In this document: positions 24,341-33,027 of the stretch, piece after piece
Position numbering within the stretch: position 1 is the stretch's first letter
Layout of the letters: every line of letters begins with the position of its first letter
DNA from: JAIBJN01 sp035461525
GTDB taxonomy: Bacteria; Actinomycetota; Thermoleophilia; Gaiellales; Gaiellaceae
Assembly (NCBI GenBank): GCA_035461525.1
Contig: DATHVD010000027.1
Coordinates: 1-64,000 of the forward strand
DNA length: 64,000 nt
Direction: 5' to 3'
The notes under the pieces: generated by a model
Seen by the model: only the letters and a program-made list of their open reading frames with translations
Told to the model about the DNA's origin: nothing
Database searches by the model: none
Translations under genes and position numbers: made by a program

Positions 24341-25831
24341 TCACGTCGCGGCGGCGCGGCGGCGGAGGGCGCGGCGGACGAGCGGCCCGGCCAGCTCCCG
24401 CGCGCGCGGCTCGAGGGCGAGAAGGGCGGCGACCGCCGCCGTCGTGGCGGCGAAGCCGGCGAGGAGGAGGGCCGGGAGCGTCCCGACCGCGTCGAGGACG
24501 CCGGCGGCTTGGAGGGCGGCGACGGCCGCGATCCCGGCCGCGCCCGAGGCGAGCGGCGAGACCGTCCAGGGCAGGAGGGAGCGTACGCGCAGGCCGGTGA
24601 TCCAGCAGACGACCGCGATGTTGACGGGAATCACGATCGCGAGGAAGAACGCGGCCCGCGAGGCGGCCATGCCCAGGGCCTGGTCGCGACTGGGCGAGTC
24701 CGTGAGGAGCAGGCCGACGACGACGACGGTCCCGGCCGCGAGCACGGCGAGCGCCCAGAGCATGATCGCCCGCAGGTGCGGCCTGGCGACCGCGAATAGG
24801 AGCGGGCCGGTGAAGAAGACGATCGCCTTGCCGATGCCGACGACCGCGAGCAGCTTGAGGACGCCGGCCGCGTCCGCCCACTCGTCGCCCAGGATCCCGA
24901 CGAGATAGGTGGAGCAGGCGGCCATGACGAGCATGGCCGGGACGGTCACGAGCAGGCTCGTGCGGATGCACGATGCGACCGCGTCGCGCAGGGCGACCGC
25001 GTCGTTCTGGAGGCGCGAGAAGAACGGCAGGGAGACGTGGGCGACGGGCCGCATCGTCAGCTCGAGGACCGTGTCCACGAAGCGGTCCGCGAGCCGGTAG
25101 AGGCCGACGGCGACCGGCCCGAAGAAGATCCCCATGAGCAGCGCGTCCGCGCGACGGTTGAGGAAACCGCCCAGGTTCGCGAGGAAGACCCCGCTCGAGA
25201 AGCCGACGAGCTGCCCGGCGTGCGCCCGCGAGAAGCGGAGCCTGGGGCGCCAGGTGCTCATGGCCCAGAGGAGGACGAGTTGGGTGGAGGCGAACCCGAG
25301 CTGCTGCGCGACGAGCGCCCAGACGCCCGCGCCCCGGAGCGCGAGGACGATGCCGAGCACGCCGCCGACGAGCACCGCCACGTTCTCCCGGATCGCCAGG
25401 CCCTTGAACCGCATCTCCCGCTGGAAGATCGCCAGCTGGACGATCGTGAGCCCGTAGAAGACGAGCATGAGCGAAAGCGCCTTGACGACGTCTTCCAGCT
25501 CGGGGATGTCGTTCAGGCGCGCCCACCACCCGGCGAGGCCGAAGGACAGGCCCGCGAGGGCTAGGCACCAGGCGAGGTTGATCCAGAAGGCGGAGCTGAG
25601 GTGCTCCTCGTCGAGGTCCTCCCGCTGCACGAGGGCGGTCTGCACGCCGCCCTCGAGCACGAGCTGAATCAGCGCGAGGTAGACGAGCGCCAGGGCGACC
25701 ACCCCGAACGCTCGCGGTCCGAGTATCGCCGCGAGCACGAGCGTGAAGACGGTCGACATGGCGCGGTCGCCCCAGTTCATGAGGAACGCCCACTTCAGGG
25801 AGCTCGAGAAGGACCGCGTCTCGTCGGCCAT
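24341..25831 (-). CDS. Polysaccharide flippase (Wzx/MOP superfamily)
   Basis: The 496-residue protein has about 12-14 membrane segments. The start KWAFLMNWGDRAMSTVFTLV, followed by ILGPRAFGVVALALVYLALI, is typical of lipopolysaccharide-biosynthesis flippases of the Wzx type. ALVQREDLDEEHLSSAFWIN and FFGPVAVGLYRLADRFVD are further family-like segments. It would move lipid-linked repeat units across the membrane before polymerisation. The glycosyltransferase and acyltransferase upstream are transcribed in the same direction. Confidence 0.88.
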   Translation of the reverse strand: MADETRSFSSSLKWAFLMNWGDRAMSTVFTLVLAAILGPRAFGVVALALVYLALIQLVLEGGVQTALVQREDLDEEHLSSAFWINLAWCLALAGLSFGLAGWWARLNDIPELEDVVKALSLMLVFYGLTIVQLAIFQREMRFKGLAIRENVAVLVGGVLGIVLALRGAGVWALVAQQLGFASTQLVLLWAMSTWRPRLRFSRAHAGQLVGFSSGVFLANLGGFLNRRADALLMGIFFGPVAVGLYRLADRFVDTVLELTMRPVAHVSLPFFSRLQNDAVALRDAVASCIRTSLLVTVPAMLVMAACSTYLVGILGDEWADAAGVLKLLAVVGIGKAIVFFTGPLLFAVARPHLRAIMLWALAVLAAGTVVVVGLLLTDSPSRDQALGMAASRAAFFLAIVIPVNIAVVCWITGLRVRSLLPWTVSPLASGAAGIAAVAALQAAGVLDAVGTLPALLLAGFAATTAAVAALLALEPRARELAGPLVRRALRRRAAAT

Positions 25832-25840
25832 CGGGAACGG

Positions 25841-26818
25841 TCAGGCGGTGCCGACCTCGCCGCCCCGGGCGACGGTTCGCCCGGTCGCCGCGGCCGGCTC
25901 GGGATACCCCTCGAGCCACTCCTCTCGCCTCCGCCAGACGTCGACGTAGGCAGAGCGTGCCTCCGGGCGGCGGGCGAGGAGCGAAACCAGCGCACGCACG
26001 CCGACGCCGACCAGGAGCAGCCCGAGCCCGGTGCGCAAGCGGAGCCCGTGCCAGTGCTTGCGGAGGAGGGTCGCCTTGCCGCGGTGGAGGTAGAGGTACT
26101 TCTCCCCGTCCGCCTGGGACGAGACGCCGACCTCGTGCGTGATCACGGCTTCCGGGACGATCACGGGCCTGTAGCCGAGCGCCCGCGCGCGGAAGGAGAG
26201 GTCGGCGTCCTCGCCGTACATGAAGAAGCGCGTGTCGAAGCCGCCCAACTCCCGCCAGAGGGCTCGCGGGACGAGAAGGAGGCAGCCGGTGATGATGTCC
26301 ACCTCGCGCACGGTGTCGCGCTTCCAGTCGCCGAGCGACTCCGGATCGAAGAGCGCGGTCCGGCGGAAGGCCGTCGTCAGCATGGTGGCGTAGCACGTAA
26401 GGCTCCAGAGGGAGGGCGCCCCCCAGCACGAGCCGGGATTGACGGTCCCGTCCGGGTCGAGGGTGCGGCCGCCGTAGAGGCCGTGCTCGGGATGGGCGCG
26501 CGCGAAGTCGAGGAGGGCGCGGAGCGCGCCTTCGTGGACGACCGTGTCCGGGTTGAGGAGCAGGAGGTACTCGCCGGCGGCCTCGTCCGCGGCCCGGTTG
26601 ACACCCGCCGCGAAGCCGAGGTTCTCGGGCGAGGCGATCAGGCGGACCGATGGATGGCGCTCGCGCACCATCTCGACCGTTCCGTCGCGAGAGTCGTTGT
26701 CGACGAGAACCACCTCGCACGCGAGGTCGCCCTTCGTGGCCTCGATCGACGCGAGGCAAGCGGCCGCCACGTCACGGCAGTGGTAGGTGACGAGCAGGAT
26801 CGAGAGGTCCGGATTCAC
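25841..26818 (-). CDS. Glycosyltransferase family 2 (rhamnosyltransferase-like)
   Basis: The 325-residue protein starts at GTG 26818 (VNPDLSILLVTYHCRD). It has CEVVLVDNDSRDGTVEMV, ENLGFAAGVNRAADEA, YLLLLNPDTVV (DxD-like NPD) and LGGFDTRFFMYGEDADLSFR, the pattern of the dTDP-rhamnose transferase-like branch. A C-terminal hydrophobic stretch (LGLLLVGVGVRALVSLL) may bind the membrane. GTGA overlap couples it to the acyltransferase gene. The donor sugar is not proven. Confidence 0.87.
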   Translation of the reverse strand: MNPDLSILLVTYHCRDVAAACLASIEATKGDLACEVVLVDNDSRDGTVEMVRERHPSVRLIASPENLGFAAGVNRAADEAAGEYLLLLNPDTVVHEGALRALLDFARAHPEHGLYGGRTLDPDGTVNPGSCWGAPSLWSLTCYATMLTTAFRRTALFDPESLGDWKRDTVREVDIITGCLLLVPRALWRELGGFDTRFFMYGEDADLSFRARALGYRPVIVPEAVITHEVGVSSQADGEKYLYLHRGKATLLRKHWHGLRLRTGLGLLLVGVGVRALVSLLARRPEARSAYVDVWRRREEWLEGYPEPAAATGRTVARGGEVGTA

Positions 26819-27402
26819 GCGCGGGCTTCCATCTGCGCCCTGCTCGGCTCCGGCGACTCCTCTCCCTTTGCTCCGTAGTCCTCGCGGCGGCGGACGATCC
26901 GCGCGGGAACGCCCACGGCGACCGAGCCGGGCGGAAGCGACTTCGAGACGACCGACCCGGCGCTCACGACGCACCCATCCCCGATGGTGACGCCCGCGCC
27001 GACGAAGACGCGGGCGCCGAGCCACACGTCGTCACCGATGACGATGTCGCGCTCGTTCCGCGGCTGGTCGACGATGCGCTTCTCGGGGGAGAGCCCGTAG
27101 TCCGACGCCGTGACGAAGACCTCCGGCCCAAGGCGGCAGCCCTCGCCGATCGTGATGCGGCCGCTCTCGTCGCCCGCCCACAGATACGCGCGCTCGCCGA
27201 CCTTCGAGCCTGCGCCGATGGCGATCCGCTCGCCGTTCCTGAGCGACACGTTCGGCGCGATCGTGGCCCCCTCGCCCATCGTCAGGCGGCGCCGGGGACG
27301 CACGTGGGAGTAGCCGTAGTAGTGCAGCAGCCGAACGACCTGGAAGTACGTCATCGGGTCCAGGGCCGAAGCCAGGATCCCGGGCCACCGTCTGCCGCGC
27401 AT
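26815..27402 (-). CDS. Left-handed beta-helix acyltransferase
   Basis: The 195-residue protein has hexapeptide repeats ([LIV]GxxxxI-like: GAGSKVG, ITIGEGCRLG, IVIGDDVWLGARVFVGAG, VTIGDGCVVSAGSVVSKS) and ends with VAVGVPARIVRRRE, as in WbbJ/maltose-type O-acetyltransferases. An N-terminal helix precedes the coil. It would acetylate sugar hydroxyls of the polymer. ATG 27402 is preceded by GGGAG. It is the first gene of the block running to the sulfotransferase. Confidence 0.85.
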   Translation of the reverse strand: MRGRRWPGILASALDPMTYFQVVRLLHYYGYSHVRPRRRLTMGEGATIAPNVSLRNGERIAIGAGSKVGERAYLWAGDESGRITIGEGCRLGPEVFVTASDYGLSPEKRIVDQPRNERDIVIGDDVWLGARVFVGAGVTIGDGCVVSAGSVVSKSLPPGSVAVGVPARIVRRREDYGAKGEESPEPSRAQMEARA

Positions 27403-27524
27403 CACCGCATCTCCCTCAGGTCGAGTCCTAGGCGATTGCCGCCTCGATGCCAAGTCCAGGGTACTCGGTCCAGACCTTTGTGGGAGCGGACGGTACACTC
27501 CGATGACACTCCCGGAGCAGCGTC

Positions 27525-27758
27525 ATGAAGGATTCGCGCACGGCCGACGTCACCCTCAAAATCCCCCGTCCCCTCTACGAGCGCCTGCAGCAGGTGATCG
27601 AGGGGACGGGCTTCCGCTCCGTGACCGAGTTCAGCGTCTACGTCCTCCGCGACCTCGCCTCCGCCCACGCGGCCGACGCGCACGCCGAGGGGCTCACCGC
27701 GGACGAGATCGCCGCCATCCGGCGCCGCCTCCAGGCGCTCGGCTACCTCGACTCGTGA
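27525..27758 (+). CDS. Small ribbon-helix-helix-like protein with LGYLD tail
   Basis: The 77-residue protein begins with a beta strand and helices typical of the Arc/CopG fold (DVTLKIPRPLYERLQQVIE, then GFRSVTEFSVYVLRDLA). It ends RRRLQALGYLDS. The same kind of tail (RRLRGLGYLD) ends the phosphatase-like protein at 33028-34650. It may be a DNA-binding regulator of the downstream genes, or a small adaptor; the shared tail argues for a link to the AlkP-family proteins. It diverges from the acyltransferase gene. Confidence 0.65.
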   Translation: MKDSRTADVTLKIPRPLYERLQQVIEGTGFRSVTEFSVYVLRDLASAHAADAHAEGLTADEIAAIRRRLQALGYLDS

Positions 27759-27879
27759 GCAGCCGCCATAATGGGCGTCGCGGCGGGGTGGGCTGGACGC
27801 CGGGCCCGCAGCCGCTCGGCCCACACCCGGGAGCCGTCGAGATCCGTGCGCGCCGATCGCGCCGAGGGAGAGCGAACGA

Positions 27880-29106
27880 ATGACCGTTGCGAGAGGCGAG
27901 CCGGCCGCCGTGGATGCCGGTCGAACCCGCGACCGGACGGCGCCGCTCCGGATCCTCTACAGTTTCCCGGACACCCTCGGGGCCCCAGGCATCGGCACGA
28001 CCGCGTGGAACCACGTCCGCAGCCTCGTCGGCATCGGCCACGACGTCCGGGTCTGGACGACCGCCGTGGCGCGGGACGTCCCGGGCGCGACCGAGGTCGA
28101 GACGACCCTCACGGTCGCCGGGCGCCGGATCCCCCACCGCGCGCTGGGGCGCCGTCGCGCCTACGGCTACCACGACCGGCGCGTCGCCCGGGCGCTGGGC
28201 CGGCCGGGACGCGAGGTGGACGTCGTCCACTGCTGGCCGCGGGCGACCCTGCGGACGGCCGCGGCGGCGCGCGCCATGGGGGCCGTCAGCGTCCGCGAGG
28301 CGCCCAACACGCACACGGCCTACGCGTACGAGCGAGTCGCCGAGGAAACCCGGCGACTCGGGCTCGAGCTCGCGGGCGGCCACTCGCACAGCCCCGACCC
28401 GCGGGCGCTCGACCTGGAGGAGCGCGAGTACGCGGCCGTGGACAACGTGGCCGTGCCCTCGGAGTTCGTGCGCCGGACGTTCCTCGAGCGCGGGTTCGCC
28501 CCCGAGCGCCTCGGGCTGCACCAGTACGGGTTCGAGCCGGAGCGCTTCCCCGCCCCCGAGTACCGCGACCGGGCCGTGACCGACGCGCTGCGCGCCATCT
28601 TCGTCGGGAGCTGCGAGCCGCGGAAGGGCCTCCACCTCGCCCTCGAGGCCTGGATCGCCTCGGGCGCGGCCGAGCGCGGCACGTTCACGATCTGCGGCTC
28701 GTTCTACCCCGGCTACGAGGCCGTGCTCGCCGAGCAGCTCGCGCACCCGAGCGTCGTCGTCGAGGGCTTCGTGGCCGACGTCGGCGAGCTCATGCGCCGG
28801 AGCGACGTCCTCGTCCTCCCGACGATCGAGGAGGGGAGCGCGCTCGTGACCTACGAGGCCCAGGCCTCGGGCTGCGTGCTGGTGGTCTCCGACGCCGCGG
28901 GCGCCCGGTGCGAGCACATGCGCGAAGGGCTCGTCCACGAGACGGGGGACGTGGCGGCGCTCACGGAGCACCTCCGCCTCCTCGACGGCGACCCGGGCCT
29001 GCTCGCCCGCATGCGCTCCGCCACCCTCGCGCGCCGCGACTCGCTGACGTGGGAGCAGTGCGCGCGCGACCTCGAACGCGTCTACCGGGAGCTCCTCGCC
29101 CGATGA
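27880..29106 (+). CDS. Glycosyltransferase family 4
   Basis: The 408-residue GT-B protein has a N-terminal Rossmann half and a C-terminal donor half: RAIFVGSCEPRKGLHLALEA, then VVVEGFVADVGELMRRSDVLVLPTIEEGSALVTYEAQASG with the conserved E-x7-E pattern. Family members are retaining transferases (often alpha-mannosyl or similar). It ends in an ATGA overlap with an alkaline-phosphatase-superfamily gene, an unusual but stable-looking pairing. Confidence 0.88.
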   Translation: MTVARGEPAAVDAGRTRDRTAPLRILYSFPDTLGAPGIGTTAWNHVRSLVGIGHDVRVWTTAVARDVPGATEVETTLTVAGRRIPHRALGRRRAYGYHDRRVARALGRPGREVDVVHCWPRATLRTAAAARAMGAVSVREAPNTHTAYAYERVAEETRRLGLELAGGHSHSPDPRALDLEEREYAAVDNVAVPSEFVRRTFLERGFAPERLGLHQYGFEPERFPAPEYRDRAVTDALRAIFVGSCEPRKGLHLALEAWIASGAAERGTFTICGSFYPGYEAVLAEQLAHPSVVVEGFVADVGELMRRSDVLVLPTIEEGSALVTYEAQASGCVLVVSDAAGARCEHMREGLVHETGDVAALTEHLRLLDGDPGLLARMRSATLARRDSLTWEQCARDLERVYRELLAR

Positions 29107-30491
29107 GCAAGGTGATGATCGTCGGTCTCGACTGCGCCGAGCCGTCGCTCGTCCTCGAGCGCTGGCGCGACGAGCTGCCGGTCCTCTCCGGTCTCATGGA
29201 TCAGGGCGCATACGGCCGCCTCACCTCCGTGATCCCGCCGATCACCGTCCCGGCGTGGTCGTGCATGATGGCGAGCCGGACGCCGGGCGACCTCGGCGTC
29301 TACGGCTTCCGCAACCGCGCCGACCACTCCTACGACGCGCTCTTCATCGCCAACTCGACGGCGATCCGGGAGCAGCGCCTCTGGGATCTCGTCACCCGCG
29401 CCGGGAAGCCGTCGATCGTCCTCGGCGTCCCCGGCACCTACCCCCCGCGCCCGCTCAACGGCGTCATGGTGAGCTGCTTCCTGACCCCGTCGACCGAGAG
29501 CCAGTACACGTTCCCGCCGATGCTGAAGCGAGAGATCGAGCAGACGGTCGGCGAGTACGTCCTCGACGTCCGCGACTTCCGCACCGACGACAAGGACTAC
29601 CTGCTCCGCCAGGTCTACGAGATGACCGACCGCCGCTTCGCGCTCGCCGAGCACCTGCTCGCGACGAAGCCGTGGGAGCTCTTCGCCATGGTCGAGATGG
29701 GCCCCGACCGCATGTACCACGGCTTCTGGAAGATGATGGACCCCGAGCACCGCGGGCACGAGCCGGGGAACAGGTTCGAGAGCGCGATCCTCGACTACCA
29801 CAAACACCTGGACGAGCTCATGGGCCGCCTGCTCGCCCGCGCAGGCGAGGACACCGCTGTCTTCGTCGTCTCCGACCACGGCGGCAAGCGCATGGACGGC
29901 GGCATCCGCGTGAACGAGTGGCTGCGCCGGGAGGGCCTCCTGGCGACGCTGCGCGAGCCGCAGGGCGTCGAGCGCCTGCACGACGTCGGCATCGACTGGT
30001 CGCGGACGACCGCCTGGGGCGAGGGCGGGTACTACTCCCGCATCTTCCTCAACGTCGCCGGCCGCGAGCCGGAGGGCACCATCCCGCCGGAGGACGTCGA
30101 GCGCGTGCGCGCAGACCTCGCCGAGCGGCTCGCCGCCATCCCGGACGAGAACGGCGCCCCGCTCGACACGAAGGTCTACGTCCCGGAAGAGGTCTACGAC
30201 CAGGTGAACGGCGTCGCCCCCGACCTGATCGTCCACTTCGGCGACCTCCTCTGGCGCTCGGTCGGCACCGTCGGCGGCGACGAGGGCATCCACACGTTCG
30301 AGAACGACACGGGCCCCGACGATGCCAACCACGCCCAGGAGGGCATGTTCGTCCTCGTTGCCCCGGGCGTCCCGCCGGGCCCCCGGCAGGGAGCCCGCCT
30401 CCTGGACGTGGCGCCCACCGTGCTCGAGCTCATGGGCCTGGCCGTCCCCGCGGCGATGCGCGGGACGAGTCTGCTCGCGCCCTCGGCCTGA
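29103..30491 (+). CDS. Alkaline-phosphatase-superfamily phosphodiesterase-like protein
   Basis: The 462-residue protein starts VMIVGLDCAEPSLVLERW (metal-binding Asp). It has ITVPAWSCMMASRTPGDLG with the probable nucleophile near the Ser/Thr of this loop, MVEMGPDRMYHGFWKMMDP (Asp/His ligands) and FVVSDHGGKRMDGG (DHG metal motif). These are type I phosphodiesterase/nucleotide pyrophosphatase features. No signal peptide is evident. In polysaccharide clusters such proteins may transfer or remove phospho-groups on glycans; here that is inferred. It is co-translated with the GT4 gene. Confidence 0.82.
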   Translation: MSKVMIVGLDCAEPSLVLERWRDELPVLSGLMDQGAYGRLTSVIPPITVPAWSCMMASRTPGDLGVYGFRNRADHSYDALFIANSTAIREQRLWDLVTRAGKPSIVLGVPGTYPPRPLNGVMVSCFLTPSTESQYTFPPMLKREIEQTVGEYVLDVRDFRTDDKDYLLRQVYEMTDRRFALAEHLLATKPWELFAMVEMGPDRMYHGFWKMMDPEHRGHEPGNRFESAILDYHKHLDELMGRLLARAGEDTAVFVVSDHGGKRMDGGIRVNEWLRREGLLATLREPQGVERLHDVGIDWSRTTAWGEGGYYSRIFLNVAGREPEGTIPPEDVERVRADLAERLAAIPDENGAPLDTKVYVPEEVYDQVNGVAPDLIVHFGDLLWRSVGTVGGDEGIHTFENDTGPDDANHAQEGMFVLVAPGVPPGPRQGARLLDVAPTVLELMGLAVPAAMRGTSLLAPSA

Positions 30492-30493
30492 GC

Positions 30494-31990
30494 TCAGCCG
30501 TCGGGCGGCGCGGCGAGGGTGCGCGCCCGCAGGGCCAGGGCGACGATGACGAAGTAGAAGATCGTCACCTGGACGAACGCGAAGGAGTCGAACAGGACCA
30601 TGCCGACGGCGAAGCCGACGATCGAGATCGCGAACATCGCCAGCAGGTCGCCGAGCTCGCCCGCCGTCCGGCGCGCGGCGCCGGCGACGGCTACGAGGCT
30701 CCCCCAGACGAACCACAACGTGGCCAGGAGGCCGATCAGCCCGACCGAGACCAGGGTGGACAGGAGCTGGTTGTCGAAGTAGATGATCGCTCCTTCCGCG
30801 CCCTCTGCCGTCTGGGCGGCCTGGGCGGTGCCGGTCGTCGGCGTGAACCCGAGACCGTGGCCGAGAAACGGCGCCTGCGACCAGAGCGTGAAGCCCGGCC
30901 CGATGTCGGCGAACCGGCCGGATCCGCCCTCCCCCTGCCGCGAGTAGAGGTCGCTTGCGAGCAGCCCTTGCTCGGGGAAGAAGGCCTTCCAGATGCCGCC
31001 CAGAGCTCCCGGGACGGCGAACTTGATGACGACCGGGACCACGAGCAGGAGAGGCCAGTACCTGATCACCTCCCTCGGCCGCAGGAACACCGCGAACAGC
31101 ACCATCGCCAGCACCATGATCACGGACGTTCGCGAGACCGTCGCCGCTGCGCCGATCGCGCACGCGGCGCCCGCGGCGAGCCAGAGGCGGGAACGGAGGA
31201 GCGAGCGGGCACGGCGGGAGAGGTAGAGGGAGAGCGGAAAGGCGAGCACGAGGGCGCAGGCGAGCGCGATCGGATGCTGCGAGGAGGCGTAGACGCGGTC
31301 GAGGCCGCCCCGGCCGGTGAAGTCGGCTCGGGCCTCCCGCACGAGCACCGGGACGTACTCGTGCAGGTGGTCGAACAGGTTGTAGCCGACGCGGGACTCG
31401 TACGCCGCCGAGAGGCCGACGACGGCCGCTCCGACGACGAACGCACGGAGCACCGTGTCGACTCCCTCGCGCGTCCTGATCGTGGACATGACGAGCACGA
31501 ACACCGCGTAGAAGCCGAGGAAGAAGGTCAGAGCCTTGATGGGGCCCGCCTCGCCGGCCACCCCGACGCGCCCGTCGTTCAGGATCGCGGCGGCGATTCC
31601 CGCAACGGCCATCAGCGCGATCGGCGCGCCGCGACCGCCGAAGTCGAGCGTCGTCGTGCGGTTCGCCAGAGCGAGGACGAGCGCGAGCACGAGCAGGACG
31701 AGCGCGAGCCGGTAGAGCTCGAGATTGAAGGGCAGAGTCACGGGCAGCCGGTAGCCGCGGGCCGGAATGAGCCACATGAGGAGCACGAAGCCCGCGACCG
31801 CGTTGGGCCAGGTGATCGTCGGCGTGGCCAGCTCGCGCATGGCGAGGACGCTCGCGCCGACAAGGACAGCCGCCCCGCCGACCGCCGCCTCGGGCCCGAG
31901 CGCGATCCCGCCGAGAAGGGCGAGGGCGCCGAGCCCCAGCAGCATCACCGCCGCGTCCCGGCCTCGCTCCGGCGCCTCCAGCCGGCTCAT
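30494..31990 (-). CDS. O-antigen ligase/polymerase-family membrane protein
   Basis: The 498-residue protein has about 12 membrane helices, such as AVAGFVLLMWLIPARG and LYRLALVLLVLALVLALA. A large periplasmic loop lies around residues 335-400 (FADIGPGFTLWSQAPFLGHG), as in Wzy_C/WaaL proteins; LGHGLGFTPT and the preceding conserved Arg are typical. It would polymerise or ligate repeat units outside the membrane. Three bases follow before its neighbour on the opposite strand, and the Wzz-like gene lies 3 bases upstream. Confidence 0.85.
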   Translation of the reverse strand: MSRLEAPERGRDAAVMLLGLGALALLGGIALGPEAAVGGAAVLVGASVLAMRELATPTITWPNAVAGFVLLMWLIPARGYRLPVTLPFNLELYRLALVLLVLALVLALANRTTTLDFGGRGAPIALMAVAGIAAAILNDGRVGVAGEAGPIKALTFFLGFYAVFVLVMSTIRTREGVDTVLRAFVVGAAVVGLSAAYESRVGYNLFDHLHEYVPVLVREARADFTGRGGLDRVYASSQHPIALACALVLAFPLSLYLSRRARSLLRSRLWLAAGAACAIGAAATVSRTSVIMVLAMVLFAVFLRPREVIRYWPLLLVVPVVIKFAVPGALGGIWKAFFPEQGLLASDLYSRQGEGGSGRFADIGPGFTLWSQAPFLGHGLGFTPTTGTAQAAQTAEGAEGAIIYFDNQLLSTLVSVGLIGLLATLWFVWGSLVAVAGAARRTAGELGDLLAMFAISIVGFAVGMVLFDSFAFVQVTIFYFVIVALALRARTLAAPPDG

Positions 31991-31993
31991 CGG

Positions 31994-32935
31994 CTACGCG
32001 GTCTTCTTGACCTCGACCGGACGCTCTATCGGCTCGACGTCGGCGCGAACCGGACTGGGTCGAGGCGGAACGAATCGGTCGAGGAGGATCGCGACGACGA
32101 CGAACGCGGAGACGATCACGAGGAAGACGAGCACCGGCATCGTCCGGGATACGTCCGACGAGGCCGCCGCGCCCTTCGGCTCCTCGAGCTGCTTGACGAC
32201 GATCCGGTCCTGCTGTGGGATCTCGTCGGCGGCCTGTTCGGTCCGCATCCAATCCACGAACGCCTTTGCCGTCTTGTCCGCGAGCTCGACAGCGGCCTCG
32301 GGCGTGCTCGCGATCGAGATGAGCTGGATGACCGGGATCTCCGAGAGCTCGAACCGGTTGCCGGTCGCGAAGGAGTAGATCCCCTGCGCGTTGACGACGC
32401 CCTCGAGGGGCCCGTACTCGCGCTCGCGAAACTCGGCCACCTGGTCGGACTCGATGAGGATCGGGAACAGGTTGGCCGCCCGCACGAGCGTGCTCAGGTC
32501 CGGAGCCGACGTGTTGACGAGGGTCCTCTCCGTCTCGCCCGTCAGCTCTCCGTCGTCGTCCCTGACCGGGATCTCTCCGTAAATGGAGAACTGGTAGCGG
32601 AGGTGCGAGCTGTCCCCGCTGGTGACGAGCAGGCGCGAGGACGACGTGTAGGTGACGGAGCTCTTGCTCGTGAGGCTGGGCGGGAAGAGCTGCACCGAGT
32701 AGAGCGACGCGAGGGCGACGTAGGCGCCGATCACGATCCCTACGACGACCACCCGCCAGAACCGCCGCACGGCGCGCAGGTACGCGGCGAGCCCCGCCGT
32801 GGGCGCCGCCGCGGCCGCGCGCTCCTCACCCTTCGCGAGCGGGCGCAGCGCGTCCGCGGGCGCGCCGCAGCTCGCGCAGAAGCGATCGTCGTCGCGAATC
32901 CAATGGCCGCAGTTAGAGCAGGTCCTCACGGGCAC
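31994..32935 (-). CDS. Zinc-ribbon Wzz-like chain-length protein
   Basis: The 313-residue protein starts at GTG 32935. Residues 5-24 form a zinc ribbon, TCSNCGHWIRDDDRFCASCG. A membrane helix (VVVVGIVIGAYVALASLYSV, about 62-81) follows, then a long outside domain, a second membrane helix (MPVLVFLVIVSAFVVVAILL) and a short basic tail. Two helices bracketing a periplasmic domain is the Wzz/polysaccharide co-polymerase layout; a cytoplasmic zinc ribbon in front of it is unusual. Adjacent O-antigen polymerase supports chain-length control. Confidence 0.75.
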   Translation of the reverse strand: MPVRTCSNCGHWIRDDDRFCASCGAPADALRPLAKGEERAAAAAPTAGLAAYLRAVRRFWRVVVVGIVIGAYVALASLYSVQLFPPSLTSKSSVTYTSSSRLLVTSGDSSHLRYQFSIYGEIPVRDDDGELTGETERTLVNTSAPDLSTLVRAANLFPILIESDQVAEFREREYGPLEGVVNAQGIYSFATGNRFELSEIPVIQLISIASTPEAAVELADKTAKAFVDWMRTEQAADEIPQQDRIVVKQLEEPKGAAASSDVSRTMPVLVFLVIVSAFVVVAILLDRFVPPRPSPVRADVEPIERPVEVKKTA

Positions 32936-33027
32936 CTGAGGGAAGCCCTTCCGGGCACGGACGCCGTCGTCTTCCCTTGGAGTGGCATTTCAGTAGGCTA
33001 GCTACGTTGTAGCGGCTGCCTCGCCGG

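Noticed and set aside
29255..33001. Very long open frames opposite or across real genes (also 3441-6212, 14035-15804, 44924-47536)
   Set aside because: High GC content removes stop codons in shadow frames. Their translations are Arg/Ala/Pro-rich without any motif, while the real frames have full domain signatures.
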